In this document: positions 25,579 to 32,362 of the stretch, in pieces
Position numbering within the stretch: position 1 is the stretch's first letter
Layout of the letters: each line of letters starts with the position of its first letter
From: JBFAPK01 sp040676675
Lineage (GTDB): Bacteria > Actinomycetota > Actinomycetes > Mycobacteriales > Micromonosporaceae
DNA: 64,000 nucleotides
Assembly: GCF_040676675.1 (NCBI RefSeq)
Contig: NZ_JBFAPK010000005.1
Coordinates: 62,001 to 126,000 of the forward strand
Direction of reading: 5' to 3'
Notes under the pieces: generated by a model
Seen by the model: the letters and a program-made list of their open reading frames with translations, nothing else
Told to the model about the DNA's origin: nothing
The model's database searches: none
Made by a program: the position numbers and the translations under genes

Positions 25579-27282
25579 TCAGATCTCGTCGGCGTTGATG
25601 TGGAACTGCACGGTGGCGACCTCGGACGCCAGCCCGAGCCGTTCGAGGTCGGTGACGTCGATCCGGCCGTCGTCGTTGGCGTCCGGGACCTCGTCCGGCG
25701 CGTCGTCGTAGACGCCGTTGTGGTCGAGGTCGTCGACCACCGCGACGGTCAGCTCCGACCGCACGTCCTTGCCGAAGGCGGCCTCCCCGACGATCCAGTC
25801 GCCGACGATCTCGGCCAACTCCGCCCCCCGGTGGTTCACGCCGGTGAGGTTGAACAGGTTCGCCACGTTCGTGCCGGCGCCGTCCTCGTTGGTGGAGACG
25901 AGCGCCACCAGGCCCGGGAGCCGGTCGTCCCGGCCCGTGCCGAACCGGCCCGGGAACAGCGTGTCCGGCGACGGGGCGACGTCGTCATGCCCTTCCGGCC
26001 CGGTGAGCTGCGGCGCGGTGAACCCGGCGCGTTCGAGGCCGTCCTCGCCCGTGTACGAGACCCGCAGGTTGACCACCCAGCCGAGGCCGGCCACGCCGAC
26101 GTTGTCGTTGCGCTCGGGGTTGAGGATCTCCACGTGCACCGGCTTGTCGAGCAGCCGGGACAGGGTGGCCGCCCGGCTCGCCGGCGCGCCCGCGCCCCGC
26201 CCGGCGGACGATTCCTCGCCCTCCTTCGAGGACCGGTCGCCGCTCTCCTCGGACGACCGGGCGTCCTCCTGGCCCTCGGACCCGTTCTCCTCGGACGACC
26301 GGGCGTCCTGCTGACCCTCGGTGCCGCTCTCCTCCGACGACCGGGCGTCCTCCTGACCCTCGGACCCGCTCTCCTCCGACGACCAGGCGTCCTCCTGGTC
26401 CGGCCAGCTCTCGTCGCGGTCCGCGGACCGGCTGTCGCCACCGTCGGAGTAGTCCCCGTCGTGGTCGCCCGGGCAGCCGCTGTCGCCGCCGTCCCGCTCC
26501 TCACCACCGCGCGCGGACGAGTCACCGCCACGCTCCTGGTACGACCCCTCGTCACCACGCTCCTGGTAGGACCCGTCGTCGCCCCGCGAGGAGCCGCCGT
26601 CCGAGTAGCTCTCGTCCTCCTCCCGGGCGGAGTCCTCGTCGCCGTGCATGCTCAGCCCGCCGCCGGCACCCGAGGTGCCCGCGTCGTCGCCCGTGGTCGA
26701 GCCCGCGTCGGCGCCCTGCGCCGGGCCGGTGCCGGCCTCCGTCGACCCCGCCGGGCCGCTGTCGGCCTGCGCCGACTCCGCCGGGCCGCTGTCGCCCTGT
26801 GCCGACTGCTCCGGACCGTTGCCGCCCTGCAACCAGTTCTGTTCCTCGTCCTGCCAGGAGTCGTCCTGGCCGCTCGACGAGCCATCGCTGCTGGTCGACG
26901 AGCTGTCGGTACCGCCGAGGCAGGGGCTGGCGGTGGCCTGGGGCTGGCTGGCGGCCGAGGACTCCGACGAGCCGTCGCCCCAACCCTGGGACGACTCCTC
27001 CCCGCCGCGCTTCTCGGCGGCGGAGCCGTCCTTGCGCTGCCCTTCGGCGTCGCCGCTCCAGTCACCGCTCGAACTGCTCTTCGACTCGCCGTTCGCCTCG
27101 CCGCTCTGGGTCCCGGTGCCCTCCTGACTCCAGGACGAGCTGCTGTCGGCGCGACGATCGGCACCGTCCGGCGGGTCCTCCGCGGCGCTTGCGATGCTTG
27201 CCCCACCGAGCCCCAATGCGACGGCGGCGACGATTCCAAGCCCGAAACGAGCGGCGTAACCCGCTCTTCCCGTGTTCGACAT
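25579..27282 (-). CDS. Secreted, highly acidic Ser/Asp/Glu-rich protein with Ca-binding-like C-terminal loops
   Basis: A 567-residue protein with a clear signal peptide (about 1-33; FGLGIVAAVALGLGGASIASA) and a good RBS, GGAGG, 6 nt before ATG 27282. Residues about 34-370 are almost entirely Ser, Asp, Glu, Gly, Gln and Ala. They include a tandem block of about 13-residue units (ARSSEESGSEGQED and variants). The C-terminal ~190 residues form a folded-looking domain starting VHVEILNPERNDNVGVAGL. It ends with two EF-hand/dockerin-like loops, DDLDHNGVYDDAPD and DANDDGRIDVTDLE. Predicted export, strong negative charge and probable Ca binding suggest a surface or matrix role. No family name assigned. 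Confidence 0.8.
   Translation of the reverse strand: MSNTGRAGYAARFGLGIVAAVALGLGGASIASAAEDPPDGADRRADSSSSWSQEGTGTQSGEANGESKSSSSGDWSGDAEGQRKDGSAAEKRGGEESSQGWGDGSSESSAASQPQATASPCLGGTDSSSTSSDGSSSGQDDSWQDEEQNWLQGGNGPEQSAQGDSGPAESAQADSGPAGSTEAGTGPAQGADAGSTTGDDAGTSGAGGGLSMHGDEDSAREEDESYSDGGSSRGDDGSYQERGDEGSYQERGGDSSARGGEERDGGDSGCPGDHDGDYSDGGDSRSADRDESWPDQEDAWSSEESGSEGQEDARSSEESGTEGQQDARSSEENGSEGQEDARSSEESGDRSSKEGEESSAGRGAGAPASRAATLSRLLDKPVHVEILNPERNDNVGVAGLGWVVNLRVSYTGEDGLERAGFTAPQLTGPEGHDDVAPSPDTLFPGRFGTGRDDRLPGLVALVSTNEDGAGTNVANLFNLTGVNHRGAELAEIVGDWIVGEAAFGKDVRSELTVAVVDDLDHNGVYDDAPDEVPDANDDGRIDVTDLERLGLASEVATVQFHINADEI
26215..26395. repeat. Tandem repeats encoding SSEES/GQED units
   Basis: About four imperfect 45-48 bp units encode variants of ARSSEESGSEGQED inside the acidic secreted protein. 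Units differ mostly by conservative changes (Thr/Ser, Gln/Glu, Asn/Ser), which suggests older duplication followed by drift. Confidence 0.75.
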
Positions 27283-27304
27283 GAAAACCTCCGCTACTTG
27301 GTTC

Positions 27305-27319
27305 GGTACGATTCGTACC
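27305..27319. promoter_or_regulatory. Palindrome upstream of acidic secreted protein
   Basis: GGTACGATTCGTACC has perfect 7-bp arms around one base, centred 30 bp upstream of the ATG of the acidic protein (read on the minus strand). The position just ahead of the RBS suits an operator overlapping the promoter. Binding protein unknown. Confidence 0.35.
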
Positions 27320-27560
27320 TTTTGCGGCGGCCGGGTTCCCGAAGACTTCTCCGGTATGCCTCGTACAGGAGGTGAATCGGCGACGCGTTTGCGCACCACC
27401 AGCGCAGACGTACACCGGGTACGGGCGTGCACAGCGGGTACGGCGCGGCCCAGGCGCTACCGGAGCGGCCCGGGCGGTACAAACGGCGTTGCCGGCCGGG
27501 AACCGGAAACCTTCACCGGATCACCACGAAACCGCCGTGGTCGCTGGTTAGCGTTCGGCC

Positions 27561-28553
27561 ATGAGCACCCAGACCCTCGCGGGTCCACGGCTCGCCCGGC
27601 GCCGTGGCCCCGTCCTCACCCTGCTCTGCTGGCTCGCCGTGGCACCGCTGGCGCTCTGGGCCGTCGTCCGGCTCGGCGGGCTGGAGCGCGGTCCGCTGGT
27701 GCAGTTGGTGGCCTTCACCCCGTACGCCGCGGCGGCGAGCCCGCTCCCCCTCGTCCTCGCGCTCGCGCTGCGGCGCTGGGGGCCGGCGGCGCTCGCGACC
27801 CTGGCGGCGCTGGCGCTCGTGGGCGCGGTCGCGCCGCGCGCGATCGCGGACGACGGGACGGTGGCCTCCGGACCGGAGCTGCGCGTGCTCACGGCCAACG
27901 TGCTCGGCGGCGCGGGCGACCCGGCGGCCCTGGTGGGGCTGGTACGCGACGCCCGGGTCGACGTGCTGGCGTTGCAGGAGTTCGACCCGGGCACCGGCGC
28001 GGCGCTCGACCGGCTCGGCCTGGTCACGCTGCTGCCCTACCGGCAGCTCAACCCGGTCGCCGACGCCAGCGGGTCGGCGCTGTACAGCCGGTACCCGCTG
28101 ACCGACGGCGGCGTGCGGCGCAACGCCGGCGGCTTCACCCAGGCGTACGGGACGCTGCGGGTCCCCGGCGCGCCGGCCGTACTGGTCGAGTCGGTGCACC
28201 CGGCGTCGCCCTACAGCCTGGCGATGCTGGACGACTGGCGCGACGACCTGCGGGCCGAACCGCCCGCCACGCCGCGTGGGCCGCTGCGGATCCTGGCCGG
28301 CGACTTCAACGCCACGCTCGACCACGCCCCGCTGCGCGACCTGCTGGACACCGGGTACGCGGACGCCGCCGCGACGGCCGGGGCCGGGCTGGCCGGCACC
28401 TGGGGCCCGTACGACGGGGACCCGATCCCGCCGGTGACCATCGACCACGTGCTGGTCGACCGGCGGATCGGGGTACGGCGCGTCGCGGTGCACCCGCCGG
28501 CGGGCAGCGACCACCGGCCGGTCCTCGCTGAGCTGACCCTGCCCGCCGGCTGA
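27561..28553 (+). CDS. Membrane-anchored endonuclease/exonuclease/phosphatase family protein
   Basis: A 330-residue protein. Three hydrophobic helices (about 14-95) precede an EEP domain (about 108-330). EEP motifs are visible: LTANVLGG (about 111-118), LALQEFDPG (Mg-binding Glu, about 138-146), LAGDFNATLDH (about 252-262) and the terminal GSDHRPVLAEL. The domain probably faces outward. This architecture is common in actinobacteria, and substrates could be nucleic acid or phospho-compounds. Divergent from the acidic secreted protein. Confidence 0.88.
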   Translation: MSTQTLAGPRLARRRGPVLTLLCWLAVAPLALWAVVRLGGLERGPLVQLVAFTPYAAAASPLPLVLALALRRWGPAALATLAALALVGAVAPRAIADDGTVASGPELRVLTANVLGGAGDPAALVGLVRDARVDVLALQEFDPGTGAALDRLGLVTLLPYRQLNPVADASGSALYSRYPLTDGGVRRNAGGFTQAYGTLRVPGAPAVLVESVHPASPYSLAMLDDWRDDLRAEPPATPRGPLRILAGDFNATLDHAPLRDLLDTGYADAAATAGAGLAGTWGPYDGDPIPPVTIDHVLVDRRIGVRRVAVHPPAGSDHRPVLAELTLPAG

Positions 28554-28612
28554 GCGGCGGGCGGCCGGAACCGGCCGGGCTGAGCGGCCGGCGGCCGGGA
28601 CCGGCCGGCTGG
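28545..28612. repeat. Imperfect 30-bp direct repeats
   Basis: Two to three imperfect copies of GCTGAGCGGCGGGCGGCCGG-type sequence directly follow the EEP gene's stop codon. No function seen. Confidence 0.5.
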
Positions 28613-28650
28613 ACCGCCCAAGCGGGATGCTCCCCCGCCTCGGCCGGTAC

Positions 28651-28687
28651 GGGCCCCTTGTCGCGGCGGAAGCGCCGGCAGGGGGCC
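28651..28687. terminator. Probable bidirectional terminator (EEP gene / cimA)
   Basis: Between convergent genes, GGGCCCCT and AGGGGGCC arms enclose an inner imperfect GC-rich hairpin. No T-tract. Confidence 0.45.
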
Positions 28688-28692
28688 GCCCC

Positions 28693-30279
28693 TCAGACCT
28701 CGGCGGTGGCCGGGGCAAGCCCGTAGGTCAGCGCGTCGACGAGCGCCTGCCAGCTCGCCTCCACGACGTTGGGGTGCACCCCGACGGTGGTCCAGCCCCG
28801 CCCGTCGCCGTCCGTCTCCACCAGCACCCGGGTGACGGCGCCGGTGCCGGTGCTCCCCTCCAGGATCCGCACCTTGTAGTCGGCCAGCTCGAACGTGCGC
28901 AGCTCCGGGTAGTGCCGGCACAGCCCGACCCGCAGCGCCTCGTCCAGCGCGTTGATCGGACCGTTGCCCTCCGCGGTGGCGATGACCCGCTCCCCGCGTA
29001 CGCGGATCTTGACGGTCGCCTCGGAGACCACCGCACCGTCCTCGCGGTGCTCGACCAGCACCCGGTACGACTCCAGCGAGAACGGCCGCGGCGTCTCCCC
29101 GCCCGGCAGCTCCGAGCGGACCAGCAGCTCGAACGAGGCGTCGGCCGCCTCGAAGGACCAGCCGCCCGCCTCCAGGTCCTTGACCCGCTTGGTGATCCGG
29201 GACAGCGCCTCCGGATGGCCGGCCAGGTCCAGGCCGAGCTCGCGGCTCTTGAGCTCGATGCTGGCCCGGCCGGCCATCTCGGTCACCAGGATCCGCATGT
29301 CGTTGCCGACCACGCCGGGATCGACGTGGTTGTAGAGCAGCGGATCGACTTTGATCGCGCTCGCGTGCAGTCCCGCCTTGTGGGCGAAGGCCGCGGCCCC
29401 GACGTAGGCCTGGTGGGTGTCGGGGGCGATGTTGGCGATCTCGGCGATGGCGTGCGAGACGCGCACCATCTGTTCCAGGCAGCCCTCCGGTAGGACGGGC
29501 AGCCCGAGCTTGAGCTGGAGGTTGGCCACCACCGCGAAGATGTCGGCGTTGCCGGGGCGCTCGCCGTACCCGTTGGCGGTGCCCTGGAAGTGCCGTATCC
29601 CGGCCTCCACGGCGGCGATGGTGTTGGCGACCGCGCAGGAGGTGTCGTTCTGGCAGTGGATGCCGAGGCGATCGGCCGGTACGCCCAACCGCGCGGTCAG
29701 TTCGCCGATCACGCTGGTCACCCGGGACGGCAGCATCCCCCCGTTGGTGTCGCAGAGGACCACGCGCTCGGCGCCGGCGTCGAGCGCGGTGGCGACCACC
29801 GAGGAGGTGTACGCGGGATCGAACCCGTAGCCGTCGAAGAAGTGCTCGCAGTCGAGGAAGACCCGGCGCCCCTCGGCGACGAAGTGCGCGACCGTGTCGC
29901 GGACCATGGCGAGGTTCTCCGCCGGAGTGGTCCGCAGCGCCCGTTCGACGTGCCGCAGGTCGGACTTGGCCACCAGGCAGACGGCCGGGGTCTCGGCGTC
30001 CAGCAGGGCGCGGACCTGCGGGTCCTCGGCGACGGCGACGCCGGCCTTGCGGGTGGCGCCGAAGGCGACGAGGATCGCGTGCCGCAGGTCGAGTTCGCTG
30101 CGGGCGCGCCGGAAGAACTCGGTGTCCTTCGGCATCGCCCCCGGCCAGCCCCCCTCGATGAAGCCGACGCCGAACTCGTCGAGCAGCCGGGCCACCGCCA
30201 GCTTGTCGACCACCGAGTAGCTGATCCCCTCACGCTGTGCCCCGTCGCGCAGCGTCGTGTCGTACACCTGAAAAGTCAT
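28693..30279 (-). CDS. cimA: Citramalate synthase
   Basis: Condenses pyruvate and acetyl-CoA to (R)-citramalate, the first step of threonine-independent isoleucine synthesis. The 528-residue protein has an HMGL-like TIM barrel (VYDTTLRDGAQREG at residues 5-18; GIHCQNDTSCAVANT near 206) and a C-terminal LeuA-type allosteric dimer domain. Length and the GGWPGAMPKDTEFF block fit CimA, not LeuA or homocitrate synthase. The ATG at 30279 begins the family homology. Upstream lies a leader peptide and terminator, so transcription is probably attenuated by branched-chain amino-acid supply. Confidence 0.93.
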   Translation of the reverse strand: MTFQVYDTTLRDGAQREGISYSVVDKLAVARLLDEFGVGFIEGGWPGAMPKDTEFFRRARSELDLRHAILVAFGATRKAGVAVAEDPQVRALLDAETPAVCLVAKSDLRHVERALRTTPAENLAMVRDTVAHFVAEGRRVFLDCEHFFDGYGFDPAYTSSVVATALDAGAERVVLCDTNGGMLPSRVTSVIGELTARLGVPADRLGIHCQNDTSCAVANTIAAVEAGIRHFQGTANGYGERPGNADIFAVVANLQLKLGLPVLPEGCLEQMVRVSHAIAEIANIAPDTHQAYVGAAAFAHKAGLHASAIKVDPLLYNHVDPGVVGNDMRILVTEMAGRASIELKSRELGLDLAGHPEALSRITKRVKDLEAGGWSFEAADASFELLVRSELPGGETPRPFSLESYRVLVEHREDGAVVSEATVKIRVRGERVIATAEGNGPINALDEALRVGLCRHYPELRTFELADYKVRILEGSTGTGAVTRVLVETDGDGRGWTTVGVHPNVVEASWQALVDALTYGLAPATAEV

Positions 30280-30369
30280 GGATATCCCTTCGGAAACGGC
30301 GCGGGGACCCGGTCGTCGCCCCGACCGGACCGGCCCGGTCCGCCCGGCCGTCGCCTTTTCCGGCCGGAC

Positions 30370-30402
30370 AAACAAAATGACCCCCCGCGGATGCGGGAGG
30401 TC
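30370..30402 (-). terminator. cimA attenuator terminator
   Basis: On the minus strand, a 10-bp stem (GACCTCCCGC with GCGGGGGGTC, one G-U pair) around an ATCC loop is followed by ATTTTGTTTG. It lies 31 nt after the leader-peptide stop and about 90 nt before the cimA start. This is a standard intrinsic terminator in an untranslated leader, hence an attenuator. Confidence 0.8.
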
Positions 30403-30433
30403 TGCGCGCTCGGCGTGAGGGGCAGCCGGCGCG

Positions 30434-30526
30434 CTAGTTGCCAATAATGAGTACGTGGCGAGTCACGATCAGTACTCTGCCACCCTCCCCCCAGTTTTGG
30501 GAGCATCCGCCCACATCCCGGGACAC
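30434..30526 (-). CDS. Leader peptide of the cimA attenuator
   Basis: A short ORF with a GTG start at 30526, eight bases after GGGAGG. It encodes 30 residues and ends GRVLIVTRHVLIIGN. Seven of its last 13 sense codons are Val, Leu or Ile, the regulatory codons expected for ribosome-stalling control of isoleucine/valine/leucine genes. A shorter version from GTG 30466 (MTRHVLIIGN) is possible. The stop is followed by a GC-rich hairpin (30404-30434) and then the terminator. The codon cluster and terminator are seen; stalling control is inferred from known actinobacterial ilv/leu leaders. Confidence 0.7.
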   Translation of the reverse strand: MSRDVGGCSQNWGEGGRVLIVTRHVLIIGN

Positions 30527-30705
30527 ACCCACGTCCTCCCGCCCTCCCCTGTCGGTGCTCGAGTTGCGACTCGGACAAAAGCCGCCAATGACGACATGTT
30601 GGCGACCATAACTCCATGATCGACAGGGAAGTGTGTATGGATCACGAACGCGGGGTAGCAGGTTCCATAGACAGCAGTAGACGTCGAGAAGAGGAGTGAT
30701 AGCCA
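30527..30705. other. Divergent promoter region, cimA leader / PRC-barrel gene
   Basis: Lower-GC intergenic DNA. For the plus-strand PRC-barrel gene, a good RBS, GAGGAG, lies about 9 nt before ATG 30706, and a CATAGA -10-like element lies about 37 nt upstream of the RBS. The cimA leader transcript must start in this region on the other strand. No further gene seen. Confidence 0.4.
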
Positions 30706-31164
30706 ATGGACCGGCTCGATCCTCGGCCGACCCCCGATCCGACGATCTCCAGCGGTCCGGGCGCCCAGACGGGCGAACCCATGAGCGCCTTCGATCCCTG
30801 GAGCTACCGGGACGACGCCGGCGTGACCGGCACCGACCTGGCCGGCTACAAGGTGGAGGCGACCGACGGCGGCATCGGGAAGATCGACAGCACGAGTCAG
30901 GAGTTGAACGCCAGTTACCTGGTGATCGACACCGGCCCGTGGATCTTCGGCAAGAAGGTCATGCTGCCGGCGGGCGTGGTCAACCACGTCGACCACGACG
31001 ACCGCAAGGTCTACGTCGACCGGAGCAAGGACCAGATCAAGGCCGCGCCCGAGTTCGACGAGGCCGCGTACGGCGACCCGGCGTACCGCGACAAGCTCGG
31101 CAGCTACTACGGCGACACGTACGGCACGGGAGGTCTGCTCCCGCCGCCCGGTCGCCTGATGTAG
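30706..31164 (+). CDS. PRC-barrel domain protein
   Basis: A 152-residue soluble protein. Residues about 42-110 form a PRC-barrel (LAGYKVEATDGGIGKIDS… then VMLPAGVVNHVDHDDRKVYV), a small beta-barrel found in photosynthetic reaction-centre H subunits, RimM and many stress proteins. The C-terminal tail is Tyr/Gly/Asp-rich (YGDTYGTGG). Homologues are common, often as stress-induced proteins, but with no set function. Strong RBS (GAGGAG) and ATG start. An internal ATG at residue 26 begins a common shorter homologue form. Confidence 0.88.
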   Translation: MDRLDPRPTPDPTISSGPGAQTGEPMSAFDPWSYRDDAGVTGTDLAGYKVEATDGGIGKIDSTSQELNASYLVIDTGPWIFGKKVMLPAGVVNHVDHDDRKVYVDRSKDQIKAAPEFDEAAYGDPAYRDKLGSYYGDTYGTGGLLPPPGRLM

Positions 31165-31312
31165 CGCCGCGCCGGGGCGGTCCGGTCCTCGACCGGGCCG
31201 GCCCCCGGTGGTCGCGTCCCGCCCACCCCCGCCGGTCGGCGTGGGGCACGGAAGATCCACAACCCCGTGCTCCACGCTGGATCGGCGGGGGTGCGCTGGT
31301 TAGGGTGATCGG

Positions 31313-32056
31313 GTGGATGCTGCCGCGCGGGAGAACACCTCGATCACCTTCTCGGCCATATTCAACTTCCGTGACGCGGGCGGCCACGCCGGTCTGGGCG
31401 GGCGCAGGGTCCGCTCCGGGCGGCTCTACCGCTCCGACTCGCTGCACCGGCTCGACGAGGTCGACCGGGAGGCGTTCGTCCGGCTCGGGATCCGGACGGT
31501 GATCGACCTGCGCCGCCCGTACGAGGTGGAGCGGGACGGCCGGGTGCCGGCGTACGACGGGCTCAGCTACGTGCACATCCACCCCGAGCACCGCGAGTGG
31601 GACGAGGTCCCGTACGACGAACGGCAGAGCCTCGCCCGCTACCTCGCCGACCGGTACCTCGACCTGGCCGAGACGGGCGCGAGCGGGCTGGCGAGGGCGG
31701 TCGGCATGATCGCCGACGAGCGGGCCGCCCCGGTGGTGGTGCACTGCGTCGCCGGCAAGGACCGTACGGGCGTCGTCTGCGCGCTGACGCTGTCGCTGCT
31801 CGGCGTCGACGACGCCGAGATCGCCCGGGACTACGCGCTGAGCACGGCGGCGTCGGAGAAGTTCGGTGCCTGGGTCGCCCAGTTCCTGCCGGACGAGAAG
31901 CCGCCACCGCCGCCGTTCCTCGCCTCGCCGGTCGAGGCGATGCTGCTCTTCCTGGCCGAGCTGCGGGAGCGGCACGGCTCGGTGGAGCGCTACCTGCTCG
32001 ACGCGGGCCTGTCGGCGGAACAGATGGCCTCGCTCCGCGCCCACCTGCTGCACTGA
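31313..32056 (+). CDS. Tyrosine/serine protein phosphatase, PtpB-like
   Basis: A 247-residue dual-specificity-type phosphatase. The P-loop HCVAGKDRTGV (about 143-153) holds the nucleophilic Cys and Arg; the extra Lys-Asp (CxxGKDR) is typical of the bacterial MPtpB/LipA-like group, which act on phosphotyrosine or phosphoinositides. The N-terminus NFRDAGGHAG is also a family hallmark. GTG start at 31313. Single gene; partner kinase not visible. Confidence 0.92.
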   Translation: MDAAARENTSITFSAIFNFRDAGGHAGLGGRRVRSGRLYRSDSLHRLDEVDREAFVRLGIRTVIDLRRPYEVERDGRVPAYDGLSYVHIHPEHREWDEVPYDERQSLARYLADRYLDLAETGASGLARAVGMIADERAAPVVVHCVAGKDRTGVVCALTLSLLGVDDAEIARDYALSTAASEKFGAWVAQFLPDEKPPPPPFLASPVEAMLLFLAELRERHGSVERYLLDAGLSAEQMASLRAHLLH

Positions 32057-32362
32057 CCCGAACCCCGACCTGAGCACCCCACACCGGCCAGCGCCGCGCC
32101 CCGAGCCCAGCCAACCCGAGCCCAGGGCCCAGCCAGGCCCAGGGCCCAGGGCCACGGCGCACGGCGCGCACGGCGATCGCGGGCGAGCGCGGCCCTCGAA
32201 TCCCGGTTAGATACGGATATATCCCGCCGCACAGGCCCATGATCCACGGCTATGGTGGGGTGTCCCCCCGGGTGCCGCGCGGTGCTGCCGCGCGGCGCGG
32301 CATGGTCAGGATCCACGGTTCCGACGTGGCGTCCGGCCGTTCGACCGTGACGGGGGACGTGG
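32057..32362. other. Intergenic region with short GC repeats upstream of MMPL gene
   Basis: 306 bp without a gene. Contains clustered GCCCAG/GGCCCAGG short repeats (32099-32165), then an AT-rich stretch, TTAGATACGGATATAT (32206-32221), that is the best promoter candidate for the downstream MMPL gene. Confidence 0.4.

Noticed and set aside
28693..30279. 2-isopropylmalate synthase (leuA)
   Set aside because: Length and the GGWPGAMPKDTEFF block fit citramalate synthase; the protein also lacks LeuA-specific N-terminal segments.
31313..32056. Low-molecular-weight tyrosine phosphatase
   Set aside because: The P-loop is central (about residue 145) and has CxxGKDR, the PtpB/LipA-like pattern, not the N-terminal CxxxxCRS loop.
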